From positions 248,001 to 312,000 of the forward strand of contig JADJPQ010000003.1 in NCBI GenBank assembly GCA_016713175.1: DNA of 64,000 bases, read 5' to 3'. This stretch comes from Planctomycetota bacterium. Lineage in GTDB: Bacteria > Planctomycetota > UBA1135 > UBA2386. Made by a program: the position numbers and the translations under genes. This document shows, piece by piece, positions 1 through 7,405 of this stretch; positions within the stretch are counted from its first letter, which is position 1, and every line of letters starts with the position of its first letter. The notes beneath the pieces are model-generated. The model made no database searches. It was given only the letters and a program-made list of their open reading frames with translations, and was not told the DNA's origin.

Positions 1-325
1 CCAGGCGTCGGCCTTCCGCCGCTTCGATCCACAGACGAACATCGAGACGCTGGAATCGTGGATGACCGGTTGGCCGCCACCGGGCAACCCGCAGCCAGGA
101 TTCGCGGTCGTCGGCCTCGCCATCGGTTCGCCGCTCGGCCCGTATGCGACGCTGGGCCTGTTCACGCGACCGCTGGTGACCAACCCGTTCCAGGGCCACC
201 CCGAGCACGTCACGCAGGTGATCCCGCCGAGCTTCAGCCTGATCGGCGCGCCGGTGTTCTTCACCTGGGGCGCGTTCTCGGCGACGACGTTCGACCTGAG
301 CCTGCCGATCGGCATCCTGCTGTGA
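1..325 (+). CDS. 3' end of a secreted protein (partial)
   Basis: The frame is open from the window edge (first full codon at 2) to a TGA at 323-325, giving about 107 residues. No catalytic motif is visible. The end is rich in Gly, Pro, Phe and Leu with a final hydrophobic beta-like stretch (SLPIGILL). It resembles the C-terminal modules of the other secreted proteins here (the genes ending at 3991, and at 34796 and 54838 on the minus strand), which also end in short strands with Leu-Pro-Leu-like motifs. I infer a secreted protein whose N-terminal part lies outside the window. Function unknown. The SGNH hydrolase gene follows after about 30 bases on the same strand. Confidence 0.6.
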   Translation, partial: QASAFRRFDPQTNIETLESWMTGWPPPGNPQPGFAVVGLAIGSPLGPYATLGLFTRPLVTNPFQGHPEHVTQVIPPSFSLIGAPVFFTWGAFSATTFDLSLPIGILL

Positions 326-356
326 ACCGTCGGCGCGCACGCGGCGATGCCGTATC

Positions 357-1439
357 GTGCGGCCGATGCCTGCTGCCCGCCCGCGCCGCCGCCTGCTGTT
401 TGGCCTGATCGCCGCACTGCTCGGGCTCGCCGTCGCGGTGCTCGCCGTCGAGGTGCTGCTTCTGGTGTTCGACCCGACCGGCCGCAACTACCACGACGAG
501 TTCACGACCTACCGGACGCAGTGCCTGCGCTACACGCACGAGCAGCGGCCGCTCGGCGAGGCAGAGCTCGACGGCACGCTCTACCGGCACAAGCCATCGC
601 TCGATCTGGACGTCGGCAGCTTCACGATCAAGACCAACGCGTTGGGCTTCCGCGGTCCGGAGATCGCGGTGCCGAAGCCGGCCGGCACGTTCCGGATCGT
701 GGTGCTGGGTGACTCGGTGGCGTTCGGCTGGGGCGTCGACGACGAGGTCACGTTCCTGCGCCGGCTCGAGCGCGAGCTGAACGCGCGCGGCGGCACGCGC
801 ATCGAAGTCGTCAACACCGGCCACAACATGTACGACTCGATGCAGCAGGCGGCGTTGCTGCGCGACGAGGGCATGGCGTTGCAGCCGGACCTCGTGCTCC
901 TGGTCTATGTCGTCAACGACATCGAGCCGACGCGTGATGTGTTCGAACAGGCGGTGCTCGGCAAGCCAGCGGATCCTGGTGAAACGGTGGTCGTACCCGG
1001 CGACTTCTGGACCGGCCTGGCGGATCTGTGCGAAGGCTTCTTGCCGGCGACGGCGGCGTTCCTCCGCACCCAGAGCAACGAGAGCGAACGGTTGCGGCGG
1101 GCGCTGCCGGCGGGCGCCGAATACGTGCCCGAACTATTCGGCAAGGGCCCGCGCGGCTGGCCGCGCAGCCAGCGCGCGCTGCTCGACATCCGCGATCGCT
1201 GCCAGGCGGCGGGGGTGCCGTTGCTGCTGCTCGACAACTCGTTGCCGGCGGTGCGGGCGTTGCCCGGGTTCTGCAAGGCGAACGGTATCGACTACGACGA
1301 ATTGCGGTTCGCCGAAGCGGATTTCGCCCTCGGGATCACCAATTCGCGGCTCGACACGCACGCGAATGCGAAGGGGCATGGCTTGCTGCTGGAACGGTTG
1401 CAGGCGGCGCTGGCGCGGCGGTCGTTGTTGCCGAAGTAG
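357..1439 (+). CDS. Membrane-anchored SGNH/GDSL-family hydrolase
   Basis: 360 residues from GTG at 357; an ATG three codons later (366) is equally possible. Residues 13-37 form one hydrophobic helix after a run of arginines, so it is an N-terminal membrane anchor or uncleaved signal. The SGNH signature is clear: GDS at 118-120 (nucleophile Ser120), an NDIEP block at 187-191, and a C-terminal block with Asp333, His335, Asn337 and a GH pair at 340-341, the DxHxNxxGH form seen in AlgJ/AlgX-like and other SGNH esterases. Such enzymes hydrolyse or transfer acyl groups on polysaccharides or lipids; the substrate cannot be read from the sequence. No sugar-polymer genes are adjacent. Confidence 0.8.
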   Translation: MRPMPAARPRRRLLFGLIAALLGLAVAVLAVEVLLLVFDPTGRNYHDEFTTYRTQCLRYTHEQRPLGEAELDGTLYRHKPSLDLDVGSFTIKTNALGFRGPEIAVPKPAGTFRIVVLGDSVAFGWGVDDEVTFLRRLERELNARGGTRIEVVNTGHNMYDSMQQAALLRDEGMALQPDLVLLVYVVNDIEPTRDVFEQAVLGKPADPGETVVVPGDFWTGLADLCEGFLPATAAFLRTQSNESERLRRALPAGAEYVPELFGKGPRGWPRSQRALLDIRDRCQAAGVPLLLLDNSLPAVRALPGFCKANGIDYDELRFAEADFALGITNSRLDTHANAKGHGLLLERLQAALARRSLLPK

Positions 1440-1535
1440 GCGCCAGGCACCAGGAAGAAGTTTGTTCGGTGGCGGTGACGGGCGGTGTTCCTCGGGGTGG
1501 TGCCAATCCGGCCCACCCAACCACGAGAGAACGAC

Positions 1536-1791
1536 ATGAACGCCACGCTTTCCCCGTCCGTGCGCCAGATCGGCGCCCTTCGATCTCGACGGGGCCGAGG
1601 ACTACGCGTTCGCGGTACCGGAGTTCGATCGCATGTACGGCAGGGTACGGGTGTTCTCCGGTCGTACGCGGTGCGCACCACCATCACCATCGCCTGGTAG
1701 CGTCTTGCGGATCGGCGTGCATCGACGGGCAACGTCTGCGGCCGTGGGATTTGGCAATGGTCGCCCACCGGGGCGCGGGTTGCGGCCATGA
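1536..1791 (+). pseudogene. Decayed fragment of an FG-GAP (integrin-alpha-like) protein gene
   Basis: The 389 bases between the genes ending at 1439 and starting at 1829 hold no intact gene. A GAGAGA box is followed by an ATG at 1536 that opens a short frame. From 1579 to about 1671 a different frame reads DLDGAEDYAFAVPEF followed by GRVRVFSG, which matches the FG-GAP/VCBS repeat pattern (DxDGxxDxxxGxPxxxxxxGxVxVFSG) common in planctomycete secreted proteins. The frame then runs on without repeat character to a TGA at 1789-1791. I read this as a gene reduced by deletion and frameshift to about one repeat. The similarity rests on pattern recognition of one short repeat. Confidence 0.4.
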
Positions 1792-1828
1792 TCAGTGCCC
1801 CGCCAGTGCCAGTCCAAACGAGTTCGCC

Positions 1829-3991
1829 ATGCCGACCGCCACGAAAATGTTGCCGCTGTCCCTGCTGCTCATCGCGGCAACTGCCGCAAACGCGCAAGCC
1901 CCGATCGTCATCAACGAGTTCCAGTACGACGACACCGGCACCGACGATCGCGAGTTCATCGAGTTGTTCAACACGACCGGCGTCCCGATCGACATCTCCG
2001 GTTGGACGATCGCATGTTCCGACGCGAGCGGTGCGAATCCGTCCTACGTCGTCCAGCCCGGTTCGATCGTCTTCCCCGGTGGCTACTTCGTGCTCGGCTC
2101 CGCGCTGGTACCGGGAGTCAACCAGGTCATCGGTTCCACCAACCTGTTCGAGAACGACCAGGAGGCGATCCAACTTCGCGATCTGACGGCGACGGTCGTG
2201 GACGCGGTCGTCTACGAAGCGTCGGCTGGCACCTGGACCGGCGCACCCGCCGAGGGTCGGCGGTTGTTCGGCGCCCTGGTCAGCAGCGACACGCTGCCGA
2301 CCTCGTGGTCCCGCCTGCGCGACGGCCACGACACCAACGACAATGCGCTCGACTTCCGGATCATGCCGGCGACGCCGGGCGCAACGAACACGCTGGCGAG
2401 CGTGCAGCCGTGGACCCAGGACTTCGATGCACTGGCGCTGGACGCCGCAGTGCCGCTGTGGAGCGGCAGCGTCGCGCCGCCGTTCGCGGTCAATCCGTTG
2501 GTGATCAGCGCCAGCAATCCGAAGGTCCTCCCACAGGCGTCGCCGCAGGGCGGCAAGGCGATGATCTGCACCGCTACCGGCGGCGCGAGCTTCATGCTGG
2601 TCGACGATGCCGAGAACCTGATGTGGTTCGACTCGTGGGTGTACTTCGATCGACCGGCCCCGGGCGCTCCGGCCACCGACTCGATCACGTGGAGCATCGG
2701 AGTGCGCGGCACGACCGACTCGCTGTATGCAGCACCCGATCCCGAACGGCTGACCGCCGTCGACAACAACGGCGACACCGGTCTGACCTGGACGTATCGC
2801 GCGACCAACGCCGGGGCGACGTTGTGGCTGATCGACAACCACGCCGGCGGTCGCGGCCACTTCCTGCTCGCCCGGATCCAGATCCCGGGCACCGGCTGGC
2901 ACCGCCTGTCGCTGAACGGCACCGACGGCCGCGCGCGCGCATTCCTCGACGGTGTCGAGTACGGCGGGGCGATCCATCAGACTGCCGGATCGGTCTACAT
3001 CGGCGTCCGAACGGTGCAGGCCGGCGGGCCATTGGCGATGTACATCGACGATGGCAAGACCAAGAAAGGCGCCGCCACGATCGTGACCCCCGGTGATCCG
3101 GCATGCCTGGGCAACTGCCCACGGGCCAACGAGACCGCTACGACACTGCTCACCGAGTCGTCGATCGCCGCGACCGGCCGGTATGCATTCCCGGTGACGA
3201 CGACCGACCAGTTCGAAGCGGATGCGCTGTGCGTGTATTCGGCACTGCAGGATTCCGGCTCGACGAGCAACGTGGTGGTGTCCCTGTTCACCGACGCCAG
3301 CGGTCAACCTGGAACCCTGATGCAGGCTTCGGACGGGGGGCCGAACTACAACCTGTCGGGCACGCTGGCGCAGCCGGAGGACGACCATCTGCTCGGCTGG
3401 CTCGCGGCGCCGACCGGCCCGCAGGGCGGCACGTCGCCGGGTCCCTGGAAGATCCCGGCGAACACCAGCTTCTGGGTCGTGATCGACCTGACCGACCAGA
3501 TCCACTTGCCGATCGCCGCGGAGGTCGAGGGCAGCAACGGCACGGCCCTGACCACCTACATGACGTGGGACACGGTCAACTCGGTCTGGACCAACGCGGC
3601 GACCCCGGCCGCCTGGACGCTGCGCTGGCTGTGCACGACGCAGAGCAACTCGAAGAACCAGTGGGACGCCGGCGAATGCGTGCTCGGCACGACCATCACC
3701 AACATCGGCAACGCCGCCGATCCGTCGATGCTGATCGGCATCGATGCCATCGGCTTCACCGAACTGCCGCTGAACCTCGGCTTCCTCGGCCTGCCGTCCT
3801 GCACGTTCTTCCCGAATCCGGTGACGTCCATCTTGGCGACGCCGAACGGAGTCGGCGACATGCTGGTGCCACTGGCGGTGCCGAACGCCCCTGGACTGAT
3901 CGGCCTGCCGCTGGTGACCCAGTGGCTGTTCGTCAACCCGTTCACGTTCACGTTCGATGCCTCGCCCAAGGCCCGCATCGTGATCCGCTGA
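1829..3991 (+). CDS. Secreted lamin-tail-domain (LTD) protein
   Basis: 720 residues from ATG at 1829; an in-frame ATG at 1847 is an alternative. The frame is open much further upstream, but only from here does it begin like a signal peptide (LPLSLLLIAATAANA, cleavage near residue 22). Residues about 24-145 form a lamin-tail domain: IVINEFQYDD, the FIELFN strand, an IDISGWTI strand, then VFPGGYFVLGS. LTD domains in bacteria sit in large secreted proteins and nucleases; no nuclease motif follows. The middle has beta-sandwich character, and the end (LPLNLGFLGLPSC onward) looks like the C-terminal module shared by other secreted proteins here. Probably a cell-surface or extracellular structural protein; role unknown. 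Confidence 0.75.
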   Translation: MPTATKMLPLSLLLIAATAANAQAPIVINEFQYDDTGTDDREFIELFNTTGVPIDISGWTIACSDASGANPSYVVQPGSIVFPGGYFVLGSALVPGVNQVIGSTNLFENDQEAIQLRDLTATVVDAVVYEASAGTWTGAPAEGRRLFGALVSSDTLPTSWSRLRDGHDTNDNALDFRIMPATPGATNTLASVQPWTQDFDALALDAAVPLWSGSVAPPFAVNPLVISASNPKVLPQASPQGGKAMICTATGGASFMLVDDAENLMWFDSWVYFDRPAPGAPATDSITWSIGVRGTTDSLYAAPDPERLTAVDNNGDTGLTWTYRATNAGATLWLIDNHAGGRGHFLLARIQIPGTGWHRLSLNGTDGRARAFLDGVEYGGAIHQTAGSVYIGVRTVQAGGPLAMYIDDGKTKKGAATIVTPGDPACLGNCPRANETATTLLTESSIAATGRYAFPVTTTDQFEADALCVYSALQDSGSTSNVVVSLFTDASGQPGTLMQASDGGPNYNLSGTLAQPEDDHLLGWLAAPTGPQGGTSPGPWKIPANTSFWVVIDLTDQIHLPIAAEVEGSNGTALTTYMTWDTVNSVWTNAATPAAWTLRWLCTTQSNSKNQWDAGECVLGTTITNIGNAADPSMLIGIDAIGFTELPLNLGFLGLPSCTFFPNPVTSILATPNGVGDMLVPLAVPNAPGLIGLPLVTQWLFVNPFTFTFDASPKARIVIR

Positions 3992-4006
3992 GGTAGCATC
4001 GCGGCG

Positions 4007-6721
4007 ATGCCCGCCGTCCCGCCGCCTGCCCCCGGCGATCCCTGGTCGACGCTCCGCGCGCTCGGCGCGGCGCTGCAGACGCTCGGCGTCGGCGGCACGC
4101 GACCGCTCGGTGAACTGCTGGCAGCGCATCCCGACGCGGCGCGGGTCCTGACCGACGCCTTGCTCGAACTTTCCGCCGATGCCCCGGCACCGGAGCCGGT
4201 CGGAAGCGCCGGGGACACCGCTGCCCACCTCGGTCCATACCGGATCGAGAAGGAACTCGGCCGCGGCGGTCAGGCCGTGGTGTTCGCCGCGGTCGACCAG
4301 AGGCTCGGCCGCCGCGTCGCGCTGAAGGTGCTGCGTTCCGACGTGTTCTTCTCGCAGATCGTCGAGAGCCGGTTCCGCGCCGAGGCGATGCTGACGTCGC
4401 GCCTGGACCATCCGGGCATCTGCCCGATCTACGAGATCGGCACCGATGGCGACCAGCTGTTCCTGGCGATGCGCCACGTCGACGGCAAGACCCTCGCTGC
4501 GCACATCGCGACGGCGAAGGGAAGAGTCGCGCCGGGCCACCCGTTCGCACTCGATCTCGGTGCCACGCTGGATGCCGACGACAGCGCCGCCAGACGGCTG
4601 CGGCCGTGGTTGGCGACGCTGCGTTTGCTCGAATCGGCGGCCCAGGCTCTGCACGCCGCCCACCAGGCCGGCATCACCCATCGCGATTTCAAGCCCGGCA
4701 ACCTGATGGTCCAGCGCGACGGCACCGGCGTCGTGCTCGACTTTGGCCTGGCCGCCGATGCCCAGCGCGACGGCGCGGCGCTGACGCGCACCGGCGAGGT
4801 GTTTGGCACGCCGGCCTACATGGCGCCCGAACAGTGCCGCGACGCCAAGACCGCGGACGCCCGCAGTGACGTGTTCGCGCTCGGCGCCACGTTGTTCGAG
4901 GCGCTGACCGGCGAGCGCGCGTTTGTCGGCGCCACGCCAGAACTGGTGATCCGCAGGATCCTGTCCGGCCGCGTACCCGATCCATGCCGACTGCAACCGG
5001 CACTGCCGCGTGAACTGCGGACGATCGTCGGCAAGGCGCTCGACCCGGACCCTGCCCGCCGGTACGCGACGGCCGCGGCGTTCGCCGACGACCTGCAACG
5101 CGTGCGGCAGTCGCGCCCGATCCTGGCCGAGCCGCCCAGCATGCTGTTGGTGGCACAGCGCTGGGTGCAACGCAATCCGTGGCTGACGGCGGCGCTGCTG
5201 GCGACGATCCTCGGCGGCACGATCAGTTCCCTGTCGCTGCTGCAGGCTTCCAGGCGCAGCCGCGAACTCGACCACCTGTCGCTGGCCCAGACGCTCACCG
5301 ATCTGCGCACCGCGTATCGATCGCTGTTGCCGATCCCCGAAGACACCGCCCGCGTCCGCGCCTGGCAGCAGGCAGCCAACGAGATGCTGGCCCGGCGCGA
5401 CGACGTGGCAGCCGCCGTCGCCAACCTGCGCGCGACCGCGCAACCGGCGGATGTCGCGGCCTTGGCGCACGCGCGCGCCAGCCACCCGGCGACGGCCGAA
5501 CTCGAGCGGCTGCAGGCCATCGACAACAGCCTCGCCACCGGTGCCGGCCCGCCGGCGGCGCTGGCCGCGCAACGCGCACTGGCTGGCGAGCGTGCCGCGC
5601 AGCGCACGCGGCTGCTGGCCGAACTGGCCGCCGTGCAGCAGTTCCGCTTCGCCGACGCGGAGCGCCAGCGTCTGCACGATGCCCTGACCAACTGGCTCGC
5701 CGATGCCGATGCGTTCGCCGGCGCCGACGGACCGCTGGCATCCATCGAACGCGAACTCGCGGCGCTGACCGACACGAACGGCGCCACCTGGCCGCAGGCC
5801 ATCGCTTCGATCGCCGAACTGCCGCAGTACCACGGCCTGAAACTGCAGCCGCAGGTCGGACTGCAGCCGCTGCGCCATGACCCGGCGACCGGCCTGTGGG
5901 AGTTCGTTCACCTGCGTTCGGGCACGCCGCCAGCCGTGCACGCCGACGGGCCGCTGTCGATGACCGCCGAATCCGGCATCGTGCTGGTGTTGCTGCCGGG
6001 CGGCACGTTCACCGCCGGCAGCCAGGCCAGCAACCCGGCGGCCGCCAACTGGTACGGCGGCAAGATCCGACCGATCGACGACTATCTGCTCGAGGTCACC
6101 GTCGGACCGTTCTTCCTGGCGACGCACGAGACGACCCAGGCGCAATGGCGGCGCCTCGGCGGTGGCACGCCGAGCGTGCATCGCACCGCGCTTGCCAACC
6201 CGGACGTGCATCCAGTCGAGAACCTGACGTGGGCCCGCGCGCGCGAGATCCTGCAACGCTCCGGCCTGACCATGCCGACGGACCTGCAGTGGGAATACGC
6301 GGCGCGGAACTCGATACCGGTCGCGGACACCGGCGATACCGACCCGTGGCTCCTGACCGAGAACCTGTTCGATGCGAGCGCTGCACAGGCCAGATTGAAC
6401 GGCTTCCCGCCGATGCGCAAACAACCGGACGGATGGCCATGGCATGCGCCGGTCGGCTCGTTCCTGCCTGGCCCGCTCGGGTTGTACGACCTGTTCGGCA
6501 ACGTGCAGGAGTGGTGCCTCGATTGCGACACGCATCCGACCCGCGATCTGGTGCGCGTGGACGATGGACTCTGGCTGTCGCCGCCATCGGACAAGCACAT
6601 GCTGCGCGGCGCGTCGTTCCTGAACGGTCCCGGCTCGGCGAACTTCACGACCAGCCGTGCGCCGTACCTGGACTACGGCCACACGTTCGGGGTCCGCGCC
6701 GCGCGGGCCCTGGATCGCTGA
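4007..6721 (+). CDS. Membrane Ser/Thr kinase fused to an FGE-sulfatase-like domain
   Basis: 904 residues. A Hanks-type kinase domain spans about 77-370: GRGGQAVVF glycine loop, Lys107 in VALKVL, catalytic loop HRDFKPGN at 225-232, DFG at 245-247, and TPAYMAPEQ. Residues 391-412 form one transmembrane helix. A helical linker follows, then about 655-900 is a formylglycine-generating-enzyme/sulfatase-modifying-factor fold (VLLPGGTFTAGS, PTDLQWEYAARN, FGNVQEWCLDCD, LRGASF, FGVRAAR). The C-terminal cysteine pair of true FGEs is not seen in the RAPY...FGVR segment, so this is more likely a ligand-binding or C-type-lectin-like sensor than an oxidase. The kinase would face the cytoplasm and the FGE-like part the other side. 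It starts 15 bases after the LTD gene. Confidence 0.9.
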   Translation: MPAVPPPAPGDPWSTLRALGAALQTLGVGGTRPLGELLAAHPDAARVLTDALLELSADAPAPEPVGSAGDTAAHLGPYRIEKELGRGGQAVVFAAVDQRLGRRVALKVLRSDVFFSQIVESRFRAEAMLTSRLDHPGICPIYEIGTDGDQLFLAMRHVDGKTLAAHIATAKGRVAPGHPFALDLGATLDADDSAARRLRPWLATLRLLESAAQALHAAHQAGITHRDFKPGNLMVQRDGTGVVLDFGLAADAQRDGAALTRTGEVFGTPAYMAPEQCRDAKTADARSDVFALGATLFEALTGERAFVGATPELVIRRILSGRVPDPCRLQPALPRELRTIVGKALDPDPARRYATAAAFADDLQRVRQSRPILAEPPSMLLVAQRWVQRNPWLTAALLATILGGTISSLSLLQASRRSRELDHLSLAQTLTDLRTAYRSLLPIPEDTARVRAWQQAANEMLARRDDVAAAVANLRATAQPADVAALAHARASHPATAELERLQAIDNSLATGAGPPAALAAQRALAGERAAQRTRLLAELAAVQQFRFADAERQRLHDALTNWLADADAFAGADGPLASIERELAALTDTNGATWPQAIASIAELPQYHGLKLQPQVGLQPLRHDPATGLWEFVHLRSGTPPAVHADGPLSMTAESGIVLVLLPGGTFTAGSQASNPAAANWYGGKIRPIDDYLLEVTVGPFFLATHETTQAQWRRLGGGTPSVHRTALANPDVHPVENLTWARAREILQRSGLTMPTDLQWEYAARNSIPVADTGDTDPWLLTENLFDASAAQARLNGFPPMRKQPDGWPWHAPVGSFLPGPLGLYDLFGNVQEWCLDCDTHPTRDLVRVDDGLWLSPPSDKHMLRGASFLNGPGSANFTTSRAPYLDYGHTFGVRAARALDR

Positions 6722-6725
6722 GGGG

Positions 6726-7397
6726 CTACCCGCGCAGCACGAACTCGATCGGCACCTCGATCCGACCCGGGCCACCATCGAACGACCAGCGGCGCAACGC
6801 CGCCACGGCGGCGTCGTCGAGCACGCGATGACCACAACTGCGTTGCACGGTGACCGCGACGACGGCGCCATCGGCGGCGACATCGACCGTGAGCAACACG
6901 GTGCCCGTGCAGCCGCGCCGGCGTGCGGCCAGCGGATAGTCAGGTGCCCGATTGGTGCCAGGGCGAACGGACAGAACCCGCGCTGCGGGCCCGGTGACCG
7001 GCTCGACCGCCGACGCGGGATCCGCCGGCAACGGCCGCGCGGTCACCAGTGGCGCGGGCGCGACCTCGACGCGTCGCCACGGCGCCAGGCTCGCCTTCGG
7101 CGGCACCGGTTCGGCCGCCAAGGCGAAGTCGCGCAGCAGCGTGCTCGCCGCCGGATCCTCGAACACCGGCACGACCTCGACCGCCGACGACGGCAACGAC
7201 GTCACCCCTTCCTCGTGCACCTCCACCACCGACATCGTCGCCGGCGGCGCCGGCAGCACGTGCTGCTGTTCCTGGTAGAAGCCGGTCGTCTGCACGCGAT
7301 CACGCGGCCCGGGCAGGCCGCCGATCGCGCCAACGGCCAGACCGATGCCGACGCCGTGCAGCACCAACGACACCACGATGGTCCGCGACCATGCCAT
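6726..7397 (-). CDS. TonB-like energy transducer protein
   Basis: 223 residues, started at ATG 7397, eight bases after the receptor gene stops. The N-terminus is a single membrane helix (residues 4-22, IVVSLVLHGVGIGLAVGAIG). The middle is acidic and proline-containing, typical of a periplasm-spanning linker. The C-terminal 85 residues are a TonB C-terminal domain: PDYPLAARRRGCTGTVLL, then a DVAADGAV strand, AALRRWSF and a last strand ending in a VPIEFVLRG-type motif. It should transmit proton-motive energy to the receptor encoded just upstream. No exbB/exbD genes are in the window, so the motor subunits must be elsewhere. Confidence 0.85.
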   Translation of the reverse strand: MAWSRTIVVSLVLHGVGIGLAVGAIGGLPGPRDRVQTTGFYQEQQHVLPAPPATMSVVEVHEEGVTSLPSSAVEVVPVFEDPAASTLLRDFALAAEPVPPKASLAPWRRVEVAPAPLVTARPLPADPASAVEPVTGPAARVLSVRPGTNRAPDYPLAARRRGCTGTVLLTVDVAADGAVVAVTVQRSCGHRVLDDAAVAALRRWSFDGGPGRIEVPIEFVLRG

Positions 7398-7405
7398 GAT
7401 CGCCC

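Noticed and set aside
1028..1828. Upstream extension of the LTD gene by 267 codons
   Set aside because: It overlaps the SGNH gene in another frame and has no signal peptide; the signal-like start at 1829 is better.
1292..6883. A very long open frame (over 1800 codons) on the minus strand
   Set aside because: It lies opposite the LTD gene and the kinase gene, both of which have clear domains. It has no signal peptide, domain or normal composition (very Arg/Gln/His-rich). High GC leaves few stops in this frame.
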